Assembly (NCBI GenBank): GCA_039654915.1
Contig: CM077595.1
Location: forward strand, 50,065,501 to 50,129,500
Source of the DNA: Aquilaria yunnanensis
Taxonomy: Eukaryota > Streptophyta > Magnoliopsida > Malvales > Thymelaeaceae
DNA: 64,000 nt
Reading direction: 5' to 3'
Positions 24,183-35,831 of the stretch are shown here, in pieces. The notes beneath the pieces were generated by a model, which made no database searches, was not told where the DNA came from, and was given only the letters and a program-made list of their open reading frames with translations. The stretch's first letter is position 1. Each line of letters begins with the position of its first letter. Position numbers and translations under genes: made by a program.

Positions 24183-27100
24183 GATGTGAAATACTTAACT
24201 GTCACCTTCGCCACAAAGGATGGAGATGCTGAGATCTTTATTGACCAAGGGGAAGTGAGAAAGGTGTTTGTCAAGGCAAAAAAGGCCCCAGCGAAGAGCT
24301 GCGCATGGACTACGGGAGCAAAGGTCGTACTAACAGGAGAGGCAAAGAGAGAATAAACAGAAGACCCTGAGAAAATAGAAACAGAAGATATAGAACTTGT
24401 CCAAGGCCGAAATACCCGAATAGGGAAAAAAGTGGCCAAAGGTGATAAGGAAAAACTTGTATCTTTTCTATTAATGAACAAAGCCGAAGGACATGCCTAA
24501 GGTAGACCCTCACATAATTCAGCATAATCTTAAGATACGCCCCAACGCGAAGTCCGTGTGCCAAAATAAAAGAAGCTTTTCGGTACATAAGAACAACTTT
24601 GTAAAATCCAAAGTCCAACGGTTAATGGAGGCTGGCATAATAAGGGAAGTCAAATACCCCGAATTGCTTAGTAACGTGGTCATCGCCACAAAGGAAGGGA
24701 GTTACAAACTCTGAATATGCATCGACTTCTGAAACGTGAACGATGCTTGTCCTAAAGATTCATATCCACTACCGCCAATAGACCAGTTGGTGGACTCAAC
24801 TGCCAAGTATGGCCTCCTAAGTTTCCTCAACGCCTTCAATGGGTATCACCAAATCAAGATGGACCCCGAAGACGAGGAAAAAACCACCTTCATCACCGAA
24901 GTTGGTACATACTCCTACATCAAAATGTCCTTCGAGCTTAAGAATGCAAGAGCCACCTACCAGAGGTTAATGAATAGGGTCTTCAACTCTCAAATAGGGA
25001 GGAACATGGAAGTCTATGTCGATGATATGATAGTTAAGAGCAAACTGCCTTGTAGTCATATCACGAACTTGGAGGAAACATTCCGCCAGCTAAGGATCTT
25101 CAGAATCCATCTCAACCCCAAAAAATGCGTGTTTGGGGTGAACGCGGGTAAGTTCCTTGGATTTATGGTGTCAGAAAGAGGTATAGACGCCAGTCCAGAA
25201 AAGGTCAAGGCCCTACTAAGATTCTGAACTCTCATGATGACAAAGGACGTGCAAAGACTCACAGGGAGAATCACGTCCCTCAGCAGATTCATCTCCAGAT
25301 ATGGGGATCGCTGCTGACCATTCTTCAAGGTCCTTACTAAAGCGGTGAAAAATGGTGGTGACCTCGAGAGTGAGGTACATCCTTGGAACGAAGACTTCCA
25401 AAAGGCCTGGGAAGAGCTTAAGGTCTACCTGACTCGCCTGCCAACACTCCGGCAGCCACGGAAAGGGGAACCCCTCATACTGTACCTCACCGTCACCGAA
25501 AAAGCACTAAGTTTGGTCCATGTGAAGGAAGAGAGGGTGGAGCAATGGCCAGTATATTATGTGAGCAAGTCTCTAAATGGTGCCAAAGTCAGGTACCCCT
25601 TACTACAAAAGGCTATTTATGCCCTGATACTTGCAAGCAGAAGGCTCATTCGTATTTCCAAGTCCACCGTATTATTGTCCGAAGTAACCTGCCTCTTCGA
25701 GACACCATGAAGAAGGTAGACCACTCAGGAAGGCTTTCCAAGTGGTGCATAGAGCTCGACGAGTATGATATCACCTATGGGCCGAAGAAGGCAATAAAAG
25801 CTCAAGCTTTGGCAGATTTCATTGCCGAAGTACCCATTGCCAAAAAAAGTCAACCAGACCTCGGGAAAAATGAACCAGAGTAGACTCTGTTTGTCGATGG
25901 GGCCTCCGGCACCGAGCACCAGGGAGCTAGAGTAATTCTTCGTGGTCCTGAGGGTATGGAAGTCATGAAAGCCATCAAGTTCGGGTTTAACGCCACCAAC
26001 AATATGGCAGAATATGAGGCCCTTATAGCAGGGTTATGCCTTGCTAAAAGAAGTGGCGTGAGAAACCTAAAGGCCCATAGCTATTCTCAGCTAGTGGTCC
26101 GATATGCGAAAGATAGAACTTTGGTGAAGTATCACGAGCTCGTATCAAAGCTCATTCAAGAGTTCGACGCGATGCACATCGAGAACGTGCCTTGCCGAGA
26201 CAATGCTGAAGCAGATAACCTGGCCAAATCAAGAAATTCCACCAAAATACTGAGCCACCCAAGCATAACAGTAATGAGCATAGCACCCTCGGAAAGAGGA
26301 TGGAAAAGTCCCATAAAAAAGTATCTCACAACCTCGGAGCTTCCCGAAGATCCTCACAAAGCAGTAAAAGTGCGAAGACACTCTGGCAATATTTCCTGAT
26401 CGGGGAAGAGTTATACCGACAGGGGTATGTGAGCCCGCTATAAAGGTGTGTCAGCGAAAAGTACATAGAGGTAGTCCTCAATGAAGTCCACGAAGGGGCC
26501 TGTGGTTCCCACATAGGAACTGACACCTTGGCAGGAGTAATACTCCGCCAGGGGTACTTTTGGCCCAACCTAAGAAAGGACGTGAGGCAGTTTGTCCAGA
26601 AATGTGATAATTGCCAAAAACACACCAAAATCCAGAGGTTACCCTTGGGGCCAATAACCTCGGCTCACTACCCCTGTCCCTTTGCAGTATGGGGCATTGG
26701 CCTCATCGGGCCATTCCCAACTGCACCCGGAGGAGTAAAGTTTTGCGTGGTCGTACTAGATTAATTCACTAAATGGGTCGAGGCAGAGCCCCTGGCAACC
26801 ATTTCGGCAAAAGACATACAAAAATTCATATGGAAGAGCATTGTATGCAGATTCAGAATACTGAGGGTGATAGTGGCTGACAATGGTTCCCAATTTGTTG
26901 AAAAATGATTCCAAGAATTCATCACCGACCTCGAGATAAAAATTCACTTCACCCCGGTAGCTCATCCCCAGAGCAACGGACAGGTAGAGGTATCTAACAG
27001 AACCATAAAAGATGGTCTGAAAAAGAGATTGAAAGATGCAAAGGGAAAATGGCCAAGAGAACTTCCTAGTGTGCTATGGAGCTATCAAACGATGCCCTGA

Positions 27101-27420
27101 AGGGCCACAGGTGAGACACCTTTCTCACTCATCTTTGGCACAGAGGCCATTATTCCAATCGAGGTGATTCGGCCATCGGTCAGGATATAAGTGTCTGACA
27201 AAGAGGAAAATGACCTCAGGCTGAGAATTAAGCTTGACCTGATTGATGAGCACAGAGAAGTGGCTAAACTTAGAAGAAAAGATTTTTAGCAAAGGGTGGC
27301 TATAGCTGTGAACCTACGCGTCGGGCGAAAAGGAATCAGGAAGGAAGACCTCGTTCTCTGAAAGGCTGAGTTTGAAGCCCTAAGAACTGAAAAATACATG
27401 GCATTTGAATGCCTTGAATA
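24183..27420 (+). pseudogene. G2 pol: RT, two RNase H domains, integrase, decayed
   Basis: The end of protease follows the insertion (DVKYLTVTFATKDGDAEIF). The RT region, which would copy RNA into DNA, shows NDACPKDSYPLPPIDQLVD and the catalytic YVDDMIVKS near 25015. RNase H (VYYVSKSLNGA, LSKWCIELDEYDI) is followed by a second, archaeal-type RNase H (LFVDGASGTEHQGA, NNMAEYEALIAGL) typical of the Tat lineage. Integrase begins with the H2C2 finger (KCDNCQKH near 26600) and continues to HPQSNGQVEVSNRTIKDGL near 26970. In-frame stops are frequent, for example TGA at 24730-24732, TGA at 25225-25227 and TAG at 25880-25882. The TGA at 25225 is shared with G3. Confidence 0.88.
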
Positions 27421-27871
27421 AATTGTACGCTTAGAATCGTGTCAGGAAATTGTACAGTTAGAAAATTTTCTAAGTACAGAAAAATTTCTAGAAAACTAAC
27501 TCCACCTAGGAAATCTCACCGAACAAGGTACAAGTAAGTACTTGTGAAAATTACAAGTTTCCCCCGAAGAAGCATCAACCGAACACGGCAAGTAAAAACA
27601 GGCAAAGGTTTGCCAAAAGACAATCATCAAAATTAATGTTACACCGAACACGGTTGATAGAAAGCGTGAAAATACGTCCTCCCGAGGGTCCCCAACCGAA
27701 AGTGGTCAAACTAACCCTCGGAGCCGGAAATTACTTGAGGAAAAACTCGCCTTGAGACTTAGCCAAATTTTGGAGGAAAGATAAAATTTTATTAACAAGG
27801 AGCCTTATTACAAGGAGGACGCTACAAAGAGAAGGCTACAAAGAAAAAAGAAGAAGTAAAGCCCTGAACGC
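27421..27871. other. Spacer between integrase and antisense ORF of G2
   Basis: About 450 bp contain no supported ORF. CCGAACACGG and CCGAACAAGG-like words recur several times (27500-27700). This is the expected linker between the sense pol and the antisense gene. Confidence 0.5.
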
Positions 27872-28420
27872 CTAACAGACCCCGCCATCGCGAGAAGCTC
27901 CATCACCAACATCCTTTGCCGCGACCTTCGGCGCTGGAGGAGGGGAAATGGCAGGTTGAGGAGCTCAATCTTTGACCAAGTCCAGCGAGGCCCTTCAGGG
28001 ATGTTCAGGGGAGCCAAGAAGGAGAGGATGAGGTCTGGATATTTAGCCAAAACTTGGTGTCGAGCCAGACAGAAGCCATCTTAGAAGGCCACTTTAGTCG
28101 CCTAATTAGCCTTGTCTTTCTCAACAGACAAGTCTTCCACCTCATTCTTCAAATCGGCGACCTCCATCTCCAGCTTCTTCATCTTCTTCTTCTTCTTTGA
28201 CTTCTTCTTCAGGGCCTCAACCTCGGCTTGAAGATCGGCATTGTCAGCGAGGGCCTTCGTCAGGAGAGAAAAATCTTCTTCCTTATCCTTCCGATAAGCC
28301 TCATTGGTAGAAGTAAGCTCGATGACCTTCACGCCGAGGTCAGATATCTTCTAGGAGAAGTCCTTCAAGAGCTCCTCCTGACCCTTCAAGAGCTCCTCTC
28401 GAAGTTTGGCAGTCTCCTCC

Positions 28421-29442
28421 TGATGCGAACCCCGATGGTATAAAGACCATGAAACGCGCCCAAGATGTTTTTCAAGCTCCACAAGACATCAAAGAGACTG
28501 GGTTTGAAGACCCCCACCCCTAATCAACCTGTGATTAGAAACGAGAAGTATAGAACTCCAAGAACACAAGCACACTTGTGCACCAAGGTAGTCCACAAAG
28601 AACCAAAGAGAAAACCTCTCCAAAGAGCAATATTATTTCGAAATTTTTCTGTATGTTTACATCCAGAATATGTGCCTTTATATAGGCCTAAACTAGGGTT
28701 AAAAGCTGGGCAAAATTCGCAGCCCAAGTCACCTAGGAAACCTAGTTACAAAGGACTCAAGAAAACCTAGTCAAACTAGGACTCTAACACACTTTTAACA
28801 CATGTTTAAGGTGTGCAGCGAATTCCTTTTATCCTAAATGACCTGAATCAATTCCATGGCCTAATTAACATCCTAAATAATGTAAATAAATACAAAAATA
28901 AAATAAAATACGTTACAAAACAAGATTGGCCATAAAAACTCCAAAATAGCCTTCTTGGGTGATTCTGGCTTGTGTCTCCAACTTCAAGCTGAAATTCGAC
29001 CTTGATGCAGCAATGATTTCTCAAAATTCAAAGCATGAAAGTTGTAGATCTCTTTCTTAGCTTCGAAACCACACTTGAATCACACAAAATGGACTTCTAA
29101 ATCGAAAGATATTCCCAAAATACTACAACTACTTCTGAACCAGCGATAACTCATAAATCGCGACTTTGAAGCTAAATTGGACCTCGTTAACGTGCAAACT
29201 GGGTTTGATGGTCTTCATATGACTTGTAGCTTCAGATGTTATCTTTCCAATGAATCAAGAATTACTCAATTCCGATCTGTTTATCTGAAGATATGATTTT
29301 CCCACCAGAACATCGCCAATCGGTCAACATCCAAGCTTGAAGTGCACTAGTGAGCTCCTTAGCCTTTTTCCTTGTCAATGGTCCACTAGAAACCTTCAGT
29401 GGGTCCTTCCCTTCCTTGGTTGTGCCTTCTTTGATCGTATCT
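28421..29442 (-). repeat. 3' LTR of the gag-only element
   Basis: It is 1022 bp, with no indels seen against its partner at 32884-33905 and about 16 substitutions by eye (about 1.6%). At its outer minus-strand end the canonical TG has become AG (plus-strand T at 29442 against A at 33905). Confidence 0.93.
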
Positions 29443-29458
29443 GCTCCCCCCTCCTTAG
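29443..29458 (-). other. Polypurine tract of the gag-only element
   Basis: The minus strand reads CTAAGGAGGGGGGAGC immediately before the 3' LTR. A purine run in this place primes plus-strand DNA synthesis. Confidence 0.75.
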
Positions 29459-30223
29459 AAGGATTCGTCCTCGAATCAAAACCTACACTAGAAAAGGGAA
29501 TTGAATCAATAACAATGAAATGATCAGCACATAAGCACCAATAACATTGAATGCTTGTGTATGGAGCTTTGATCTTGTGAAAAACCTGAACCAATATCCA
29601 AATGCAATGATACCTCCAGGGTCAAAAACAAAGTTAGAAGCAATTAGCACAAAAAATCTGAATGTTTGCACAATTTTCATCTTAACTCTAGGCATCACTT
29701 TCATTGCCTTTACCATCTCGAAAATATTACTCTCACAACAAGGAAAAGTATAGGAAGAATTTACCTTAGGGATGTTGTATGCACTCAAAAGAAATGGACC
29801 TAAACTCACATAAGAGTTATGGTTATGGAAAACACAAGTTATGCATGTCAAGACAATAGTTTGCATAGGTCATTAAAACAAAAAAGAATTGAACACCATG
29901 TGGCCTAAACTAATAACAAAACTAGGATGCATGAATTTCACAAAAATCCTAAGCATTTTAAATGAAACAAGATCAAACTTATTTTTGTATGTATATGCAC
30001 CACAATGCATAAAAATTGTGAATATGCATGAAATGTGACACAAAACAAAGGACTCAACATACCTCCTTAAAAGGCTGAATTTAAAACCAGAATTTTCACT
30101 CAAAATAAAAACTTTCAGGTTTGGACATAAAGCAAAAAGATCAATGCTAAAAAGTTTGTGTAATGCATGTGTCATGACAAAAAGGTACTTGCTGGAAATT
30201 AAAGATTGACACACAAAAATGGG
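29459..30223 (-). other. Non-coding stretch between gag and polypurine tract
   Basis: AT-rich sequence with no pol similarity; only short open frames without recognisable motifs. In an autonomous element pol would lie here. Confidence 0.6.
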
Positions 30224-31966
30224 CTAAATATAAATGGCAATCAAAGAAGTATGTAATGCATGTGTAAGAACAAATTTATGCATGAAAAATTCCAAAGAAG
30301 TAGATTTACCTTGAGGCAAAACAAAATAATGTGAGATGGGTGCAAAACAAACAAATTCAAAAACAAAAGACACCAAAACAGATTTTTCCCCAGATAAACT
30401 CATGAAATTCAAAAGATCATTTGACAAAACCAAAAAATTAGAAGCTTTAAAATCATATTTTGTCAAAGTTTCATGCTTACTTCCTTCTCTTAATCTAGTT
30501 TCATGAAAACCATTCTTCAAAATAACATTACTAGCAAACACACATTGTTTGAGATTTTCATGCAAAACCACATCATATCTAGGTGTAAGGAAGAAATACA
30601 TTACAATTGTTGGACTTAGTCTCCAAGTATCTTCCTTCGGTGTAGAAACCACAAAATTTTCACCTTTGCCCTCAATGACTTCGGTTGGAGTTGCATTAAT
30701 TTCATCCCTTGATTCTTGTAGTTCATCTCCACTCAATTCCTGAAAAGAAGACAACACAACACTAGAAGAAGACTCCATTATGTTAGATGAAAGTATGGCT
30801 TCTCTGTAGGTCTTTCTCTCTTCACTCGGCTTGGGTTCATTGCACTCTTGTCTTCTCTCAACTTCGCACTCAATTTCTTCTCTCGGGAACTCTCCACTCT
30901 TCTTCCCCTCATGTTCACTCTTCTCACTTAATCTCTCGGTTGTTCTCTCAACTTTCCCCTCATCACTCTTGCCCTCAACTTTCCCCTCATTTACTTTTCT
31001 CTCAACCTTACTTTGAAATTTTCTTTGATCCTCAAAGACTTGTTGTGGTGAAAGTGGTACAACCATGATTGACTTTTCTTGTTGAGATTGAGACAAGTCT
31101 CCTTTTGTGATCTCCATGTTTGGCTTGGGTACTTCTCTTACATCTTTGCTCCATGATCCTCTCCATGTGGAAATTCCTCCTTGACACATCTTGGATGCCT
31201 TGGACCTTTTGATGATTTTCTCGGCCTTGGTGGCATAATAAAGCAAATCCTCCATGTTCAAACAAGGTGCCATTTCCACTTTGTTGGCAATCTCAGGATT
31301 GAGACCATTAATGAATCTAGCAATGGTGGTCTCCTCATCCTCCATGATGTTGGCTCGGGTCAAGGTTATCTCCAAGTCTTTATGGTAGTCCTCCACACTC
31401 CTTTGGCCTTGCACTAGCTTTTGAAGCTTGAGGCGTTGATCTTTAGTGTAGTAGCTAGGCACAAATCTCCTCCTCATCAAGGCTTTAAGGGCTCTCCATG
31501 TGTGTATGGGCTCCTCCTCATTCTTTCTCCTAGAAGTAACATCCTGATTCCACCATACAAGAGCATAATTAGTGAACTTCATGGTAGCCAATTTAACCTT
31601 CTCTTTCTCGGAGTAATGATGGCAATCAAACACCATCTCAATCTTTTGTTCCCACTCCCAATATGCATCGGGATCACTCCTCCCTTGGAAGGATGGAATG
31701 GTAAAGTTGATGGAGTTAAGGTTATGATCTTCTCTTGGCTCCCCCCTCCTTGGAAGCCCATGGTCATGCCAATGCCCTTCTTCCTTCTCGCGTTCTTCTC
31801 TCCTTAGGCCTCTCCTTGGTTGCAAGATGGGATTTGGTCTCCTTGGCAACCTCAAATCAATGTCCTCAATCCTCCCCACAAGTCTATTGAGAGTTTCTTG
31901 AAATTCTCCCATGGTTGGCTCCTCATTGTGTCTCACTTTCATCCTCCTATCCTCCTGGCCCTCCAT
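30224..31966 (-). CDS. Gag protein of the non-autonomous element (580 aa)
   Basis: The open frame extends to 31999, but the first ATG is at 31966-31964 (MEGQEDRRMKV), giving 580 residues with no internal stop. Gag would assemble virus-like particles in the cytoplasm and package RNA. The N-terminal third holds the retrotransposon gag (capsid) region: WEWEQKIEMVFDCHHYSEKE, ALVWWNQDV, LMRRRFVPSYYTKDQRLKLQ, EDYHKDLEITLTRANI and ARFINGLNPEIANKVE, a chromovirus-like pattern. The middle (roughly residues 320-400) is highly charged with repeated VERK, EGKVE and SEKSEH words. The C-terminal ~180 residues resemble nothing I recognise. No CCHC zinc knuckle is present. An open gag beside absent pol suggests selection or recent origin; the LTR difference of about 1.6% argues the element is not brand new. 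Confidence 0.88.
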   Translation of the reverse strand: MEGQEDRRMKVRHNEEPTMGEFQETLNRLVGRIEDIDLRLPRRPNPILQPRRGLRREEREKEEGHWHDHGLPRRGEPREDHNLNSINFTIPSFQGRSDPDAYWEWEQKIEMVFDCHHYSEKEKVKLATMKFTNYALVWWNQDVTSRRKNEEEPIHTWRALKALMRRRFVPSYYTKDQRLKLQKLVQGQRSVEDYHKDLEITLTRANIMEDEETTIARFINGLNPEIANKVEMAPCLNMEDLLYYATKAEKIIKRSKASKMCQGGISTWRGSWSKDVREVPKPNMEITKGDLSQSQQEKSIMVVPLSPQQVFEDQRKFQSKVERKVNEGKVEGKSDEGKVERTTERLSEKSEHEGKKSGEFPREEIECEVERRQECNEPKPSEERKTYREAILSSNIMESSSSVVLSSFQELSGDELQESRDEINATPTEVIEGKGENFVVSTPKEDTWRLSPTIVMYFFLTPRYDVVLHENLKQCVFASNVILKNGFHETRLREGSKHETLTKYDFKASNFLVLSNDLLNFMSLSGEKSVLVSFVFEFVCFAPISHYFVLPQGKSTSLEFFMHKFVLTHALHTSLIAIYI

Positions 31967-32868
31967 ACTCCTGAAAATAACAAAGATCCTCACAAACACT
32001 CACCTCACGTGTTTCACTCAAAATATGAACACTCAAAACACTCAATTTGTTAGTGAGATATTGCTTATTCAAAGAGTTCTCCAAAGTTCTAAGAAAACTA
32101 TCCTCAAAGCACACAAGAAAACTTGAATTTTTGAAGAACTATTTTGACTCCAAAAGAGGTGGGCTAAACAAGCTTTAAAAGACTCTAGGAAGCTCTTGCA
32201 ATTGATGATCACAAGAACCACACAGAAAGCTTTTTGGCTTAAAAACAATGGGATAGGTTTTGGGGCGCAAAACTTTCAACACTTTGAGAAAACTTCTTTT
32301 TTTGCAAGCTCTTTTCTTTTCTTTTCTTTGATCTTTATTTTTCTTTTCTTTTCCTTCCTTTTTTTTTCCTCCTTTTTTTTTTTTCTTTTGCTTGCTGTTT
32401 TGATGCTAACCAAACGTTCTCCTTGAAACTTCTTGCTGCCAAAGACAAAAAGTTAGAATTATTTTTGGCCAAGACAAGAAAACTAGTGAAATTGGCACAA
32501 TTTGAAGCAACTTTTTGATACTGAAAATTCCTGAACTTGGATCCTTATTTTTTTGAAGTTTTCTGGACTCTAAGATGCTGGAAATAATCAAAACAAAAGA
32601 GATTAATATGGCTGGACACGACACAGAAAGATAAGAATTAGACAAGAACAAACGAATTGAAACCGAGAATACTAGGTGACACGGATTGACTTCTTTTTGT
32701 TGTTTTTGTGATTTTTGGACATGAACAAGGATGGAACAAAAAGGACAGACCTGAAACAAGAAGAAAATAGATTAAAACAGAGAATTAAAGCACGAAATTA
32801 CTGGACAAAATTGAAGGAAAAACAAAGAGAAACAAGAACACAAAGATATGTCCTTCAATGGAACTTGT
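31967..32868 (-). other. Leader of the gag-only element with long polypyrimidine/polypurine tract
   Basis: There is no ORF of note. The plus strand from about 32300 to 32395 is nearly pure C/T (runs of T up to about 12), hence a purine-rich leader RNA on the minus strand. A TTATTTTCAG acceptor-like site lies just before the gag ATG. Confidence 0.55.
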
Positions 32869-32881
32869 GGCTCTGATACCA
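32869..32881 (-). other. Primer binding site of the gag-only element (tRNA-iMet)
   Basis: The minus strand reads TGGTATCAGAGCC two bases after the 5' LTR end. It fits the plant initiator tRNA-Met primer exactly. Confidence 0.92.
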
Positions 32882-32883
32882 AC

Positions 32884-33905
32884 TGATGCGAACCCCGATG
32901 GTATAAAGACCATGAAACGCGCCCAAGATGTTTTTCAAGCTCCACAGGACATCAAAGAGACTGGGTTTGAAGACCCCCACCCCTAATCAACCTGTGATTA
33001 GAAACGAGAAGTATAGAACTCCAAGAACACAAGCACACTTGTGCACCAAGGTAGTCCACAAAGAACCAAAGAGAAAACCTCTCCAAAGAGCAATATTATT
33101 TCGAAATTTTTCTGTATGTTTACATCCAGAATATGTGCCTTTATATAGGCCTAAACTAGGGTTAAAAGCTGGGCAAAATTCGCAGTCCAAGTCACCTAGG
33201 AAACCTAGTTACAAAGGACTCAAGAAAACCTAGTCAAACTAGGACTCTAACACACTTTTAACACATGTTTAAGGTGTGCAGCGAATTCCTTTTATCCTAA
33301 ATGACCTGAATCAATTCCATGGCCTAATTAACATCTTAAATAATGTAAATAAATACAAAAATAAAATAAAATACGTTACAAAACAAGATTGGCCATAAAA
33401 ACTCCAAGATAGCCTTCTTGGGTGATTCTGGCTTGTGTCTCCAACTTCAAGCTGAAATTCGAACTTGATGCAGCAATGATTTCTCAAAATTCAAAGCATG
33501 AAAGTTGTAGATCTCTTTCTTAGCTTCGAAACCACACTTGAATCACACAAAATGGACTTCTAAATCGAAAGATATTCCCAAAATACTGCAACTACTTCTG
33601 AACCAGCGATAACTCGTAAATCATGATTTTGAAGCTAAATTGGACCTCGTTAACGTGCAAACTGGGTTTGATGGTCTTCATATGACTTGTAGATTCAGAT
33701 GTTATCTTTCCAATGAATCAAGAATTACTCAATTCTGATCTGTTTATCTGAAGATATGATTTTCCCACCAGAACATCGCCAATCTGTCAACATCCAAGCT
33801 TGAAGTGCACTAGTGAGCTCCTTAGCCTTTTTCCTTGTCAATGGTCCACTAGAAACCTTCAGTGGGTCCTTGCCTTCCTTGGTTTTGCCTTCTTTGATCG
33901 TATCA
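32884..33905 (-). repeat. 5' LTR of the gag-only element
   Basis: 1022 bp, TGATACGATC at its minus-strand start and CGCATCA at its end. The minus strand has TATATAAAG at 33147-33139, the probable promoter TATA box. Confidence 0.93.
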
Positions 33906-35831
33906 CCTCCTTGGCTATTCTGCTCAACTCGGCATTCTTGACGATCGAGTTAGCGTAGAACACCTTGGCCTTCTATAGACGCTCTTCGGTCCAAGTTCGA
34001 ACCGAAGACTGTTTTGCTACCCAAGCTTTGAAGTATCTGCTATACGCCAAGAGCTGCAAAGAAAAGGGGGGGGGGGGGAGGAAGGACATTTGGTAAAGTT
34101 GCACAAGGAAAGCGAAACAATTGGAAAAATAAATAAAGGGTCTAAAGAGTACCTGGGCAACATTCTCGGACATCCTCACGGCGAAGATCTCCTCGTTCGG
34201 GCACTCGTCGGACACGAATTTGAAGGTAGCCTAGGTGAGCATGCCCCTTGCCATTTGGGGAGCCATTTGCTGGTTGTCTACGAAGAACAAATTCATCTCC
34301 TGCATGAAATATGAGAAAGCCTCCCATGGAACCTTTTCCTAAAGGAAATGAGAGTCCCGAAGGGCCCACCTCTGAGTGTGCTCCACCATCCATGCCGAGG
34401 GCGCCAATTCTTCTGCAAAGTCAAGACACAGTTCCATCAGTATCTTGTGCCTTAGCCATATTTCCATAAGATTGAGAGTGCTGAAAATGTCTAAGTTTAT
34501 AAAGACATGGCTAAGAGACAAACCTGGCGGCACCTCGATGACGTCATCGTCGGAATCATGGACCTCCTCCACTTCGGCAGGGACATTTTTGCCCTTGCTT
34601 CTTCTGCGCTCCTCGAGCTCTTTAGTAGATGGGCCTTCTGCCGAAGAACCTAAGAGGTCCGCCGAAGAGGTAGGACTCCGAGGAGTGGAGCTGACGGTTA
34701 GCTCCGGCGGCAAATCGGCCTGGACTTCGAGCTGGCCCCCGACCTCCACAGCGTCCTCCGGAGGTGGGGGAAGGTGGTCCTTCTTCGCCTTCTTAGTCGA
34801 ACATGGCTCGCCTCCAGACGTTTTTCGCCTCTTCGAAGCCCCCTTCTTCGTCTGTTCCCCCTTCTCGGCTTGACCAAGGAAGAGGGATTTGTAGAAAGTG
34901 GCTAACTGATCTCCCATCTCTGAAAAAGAAGGAAAATATCAGTGTAAGTCCAAAGGGATGCTTATACCAAAAATTTGGAAAGTAACTTACTCTCAAAAAG
35001 GGCTTCATAAGTGAGCTCCCCCCGAAGAAGCATCACCAGCCATGACTTCTTCCTGTCAATGGCAGGAGCTAGCATGCCGAGGTCCATCTTATGCTCCTTG
35101 AGCACCCCTAGCTCCCGAAGAACCTCCTCAATCATAAGGTTCCACTTAATCGGGATGGGATACAAGGAGCGTGATGGGACCACGACATCCTAGTCGATGA
35201 CAGCTAGGATACGGCTGTTGAAATCCTCAAACCTTGCTGCCCACTCAGGAGTTAGTAACTTCTTGGTATCAACGACATCCGTCTCCAGCTTCCCCCGGGC
35301 CCACCTAGTTGGCATGTGTGACCATGCCTCTGCCACCTTCAGGAAGAAGAACTTCCTTTGTCACCCTCGCCAACTATCTCTAGTGTCAAAGGTGAACATG
35401 TATTTTTTGCTCCCAGATCCCCAAGGTAGCAAGAAATAGAAGCCACCCTTTGGGACTGAATAGAGCTTGTAGTACTACATGAAAATGATGAAGTGGGGTT
35501 CTATTTTGAAAACCCCACACATGCAGAGAAAAACATTGAAGTAACAGTAAGAGTTGGGAGGAAGTTGATTCACGGTTATGCCATGGAATTGGCAAAAGTC
35601 ATAAATCATCTTCGGCGGAGGAAACAGAAGTCCGGCCTTCAGTTGGGCCTGAAAAATGGTAACCTCGTTATCTTTTTTCATGAAACTGAAATGGCCGGGA
35701 TGGGGTAGTCTGGTGGTGGCATAAGAAGGAAGAAAAAACTTAGTTGTCCACTTCGTTAATTTTTTCGAAGTGGAACAACATGGGTGAGACATGAGAGGTT
35801 GCCAGCTCTCGGGAATAGTTTGGATAGACAT

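Larger units (their letters stand above)
28421..33905 (-). mobile_element. Complete gag-only LTR retrotransposon (5485 bp), TSD CCTCC
   Basis: Two direct 1022-bp LTRs (28421-29442 and 32884-33905) enclose a primer site, one long gag ORF and a polypurine tract, all on the minus strand. Identical CCTCC flanks lie at 28416-28420 and 33906-33910. There is no protease, RT, RNase H or integrase anywhere inside, so it must have moved with enzymes supplied in trans. This architecture fits the class of terminal-repeat elements with gag only (TR-GAG). It lies in exon 4 of antisense ORF copy B. Confidence 0.93.
27872..35831 (-). pseudogene. Antisense extra ORF of Tat element G2 (copy B), split by a gag-only element
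   Basis: The gene runs on the minus strand: exon 1 35831-34991 (841 bp), exon 2 34919-34524, exon 3 34412-34153 (260 bp), exon 4 34053-33906 and, after a 5.5 kb insertion, 28420-27872, with a stop TAG at 27874-27872. The introns start GTAAGT, GTTTGT and GTACTC, and all end in CAG. Exon 1 shows ESWQPLMSHPCCSTSKKL, FHGITVNQLPPNSYCYFN and CGVFKIEPHFIIFM. Exon 2 is basic then acidic. Exon 3 has the conserved WMVEH and MNLF motifs. Exon 4 is a Lys/Glu-rich probable coiled coil, then KYPDLILSFLAPLNIPEG. Stops and shifts make it a pseudogene. Its function is unknown; the family is PF04195-like by motif memory. Confidence 0.8.

Noticed and set aside
28465..28770. 101-residue ORF present twice (also 32928-33233)
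   Set aside because: It lies in the LTRs of the gag-only element and is duplicated only because the LTR is; no motif, and it is antisense to the element.
30787..32053. Plus-strand ORFs up to 128 residues opposite the gag-only element's gag
   Set aside because: Shadow frames of a 580-residue ORF with clear gag motifs on the minus strand.
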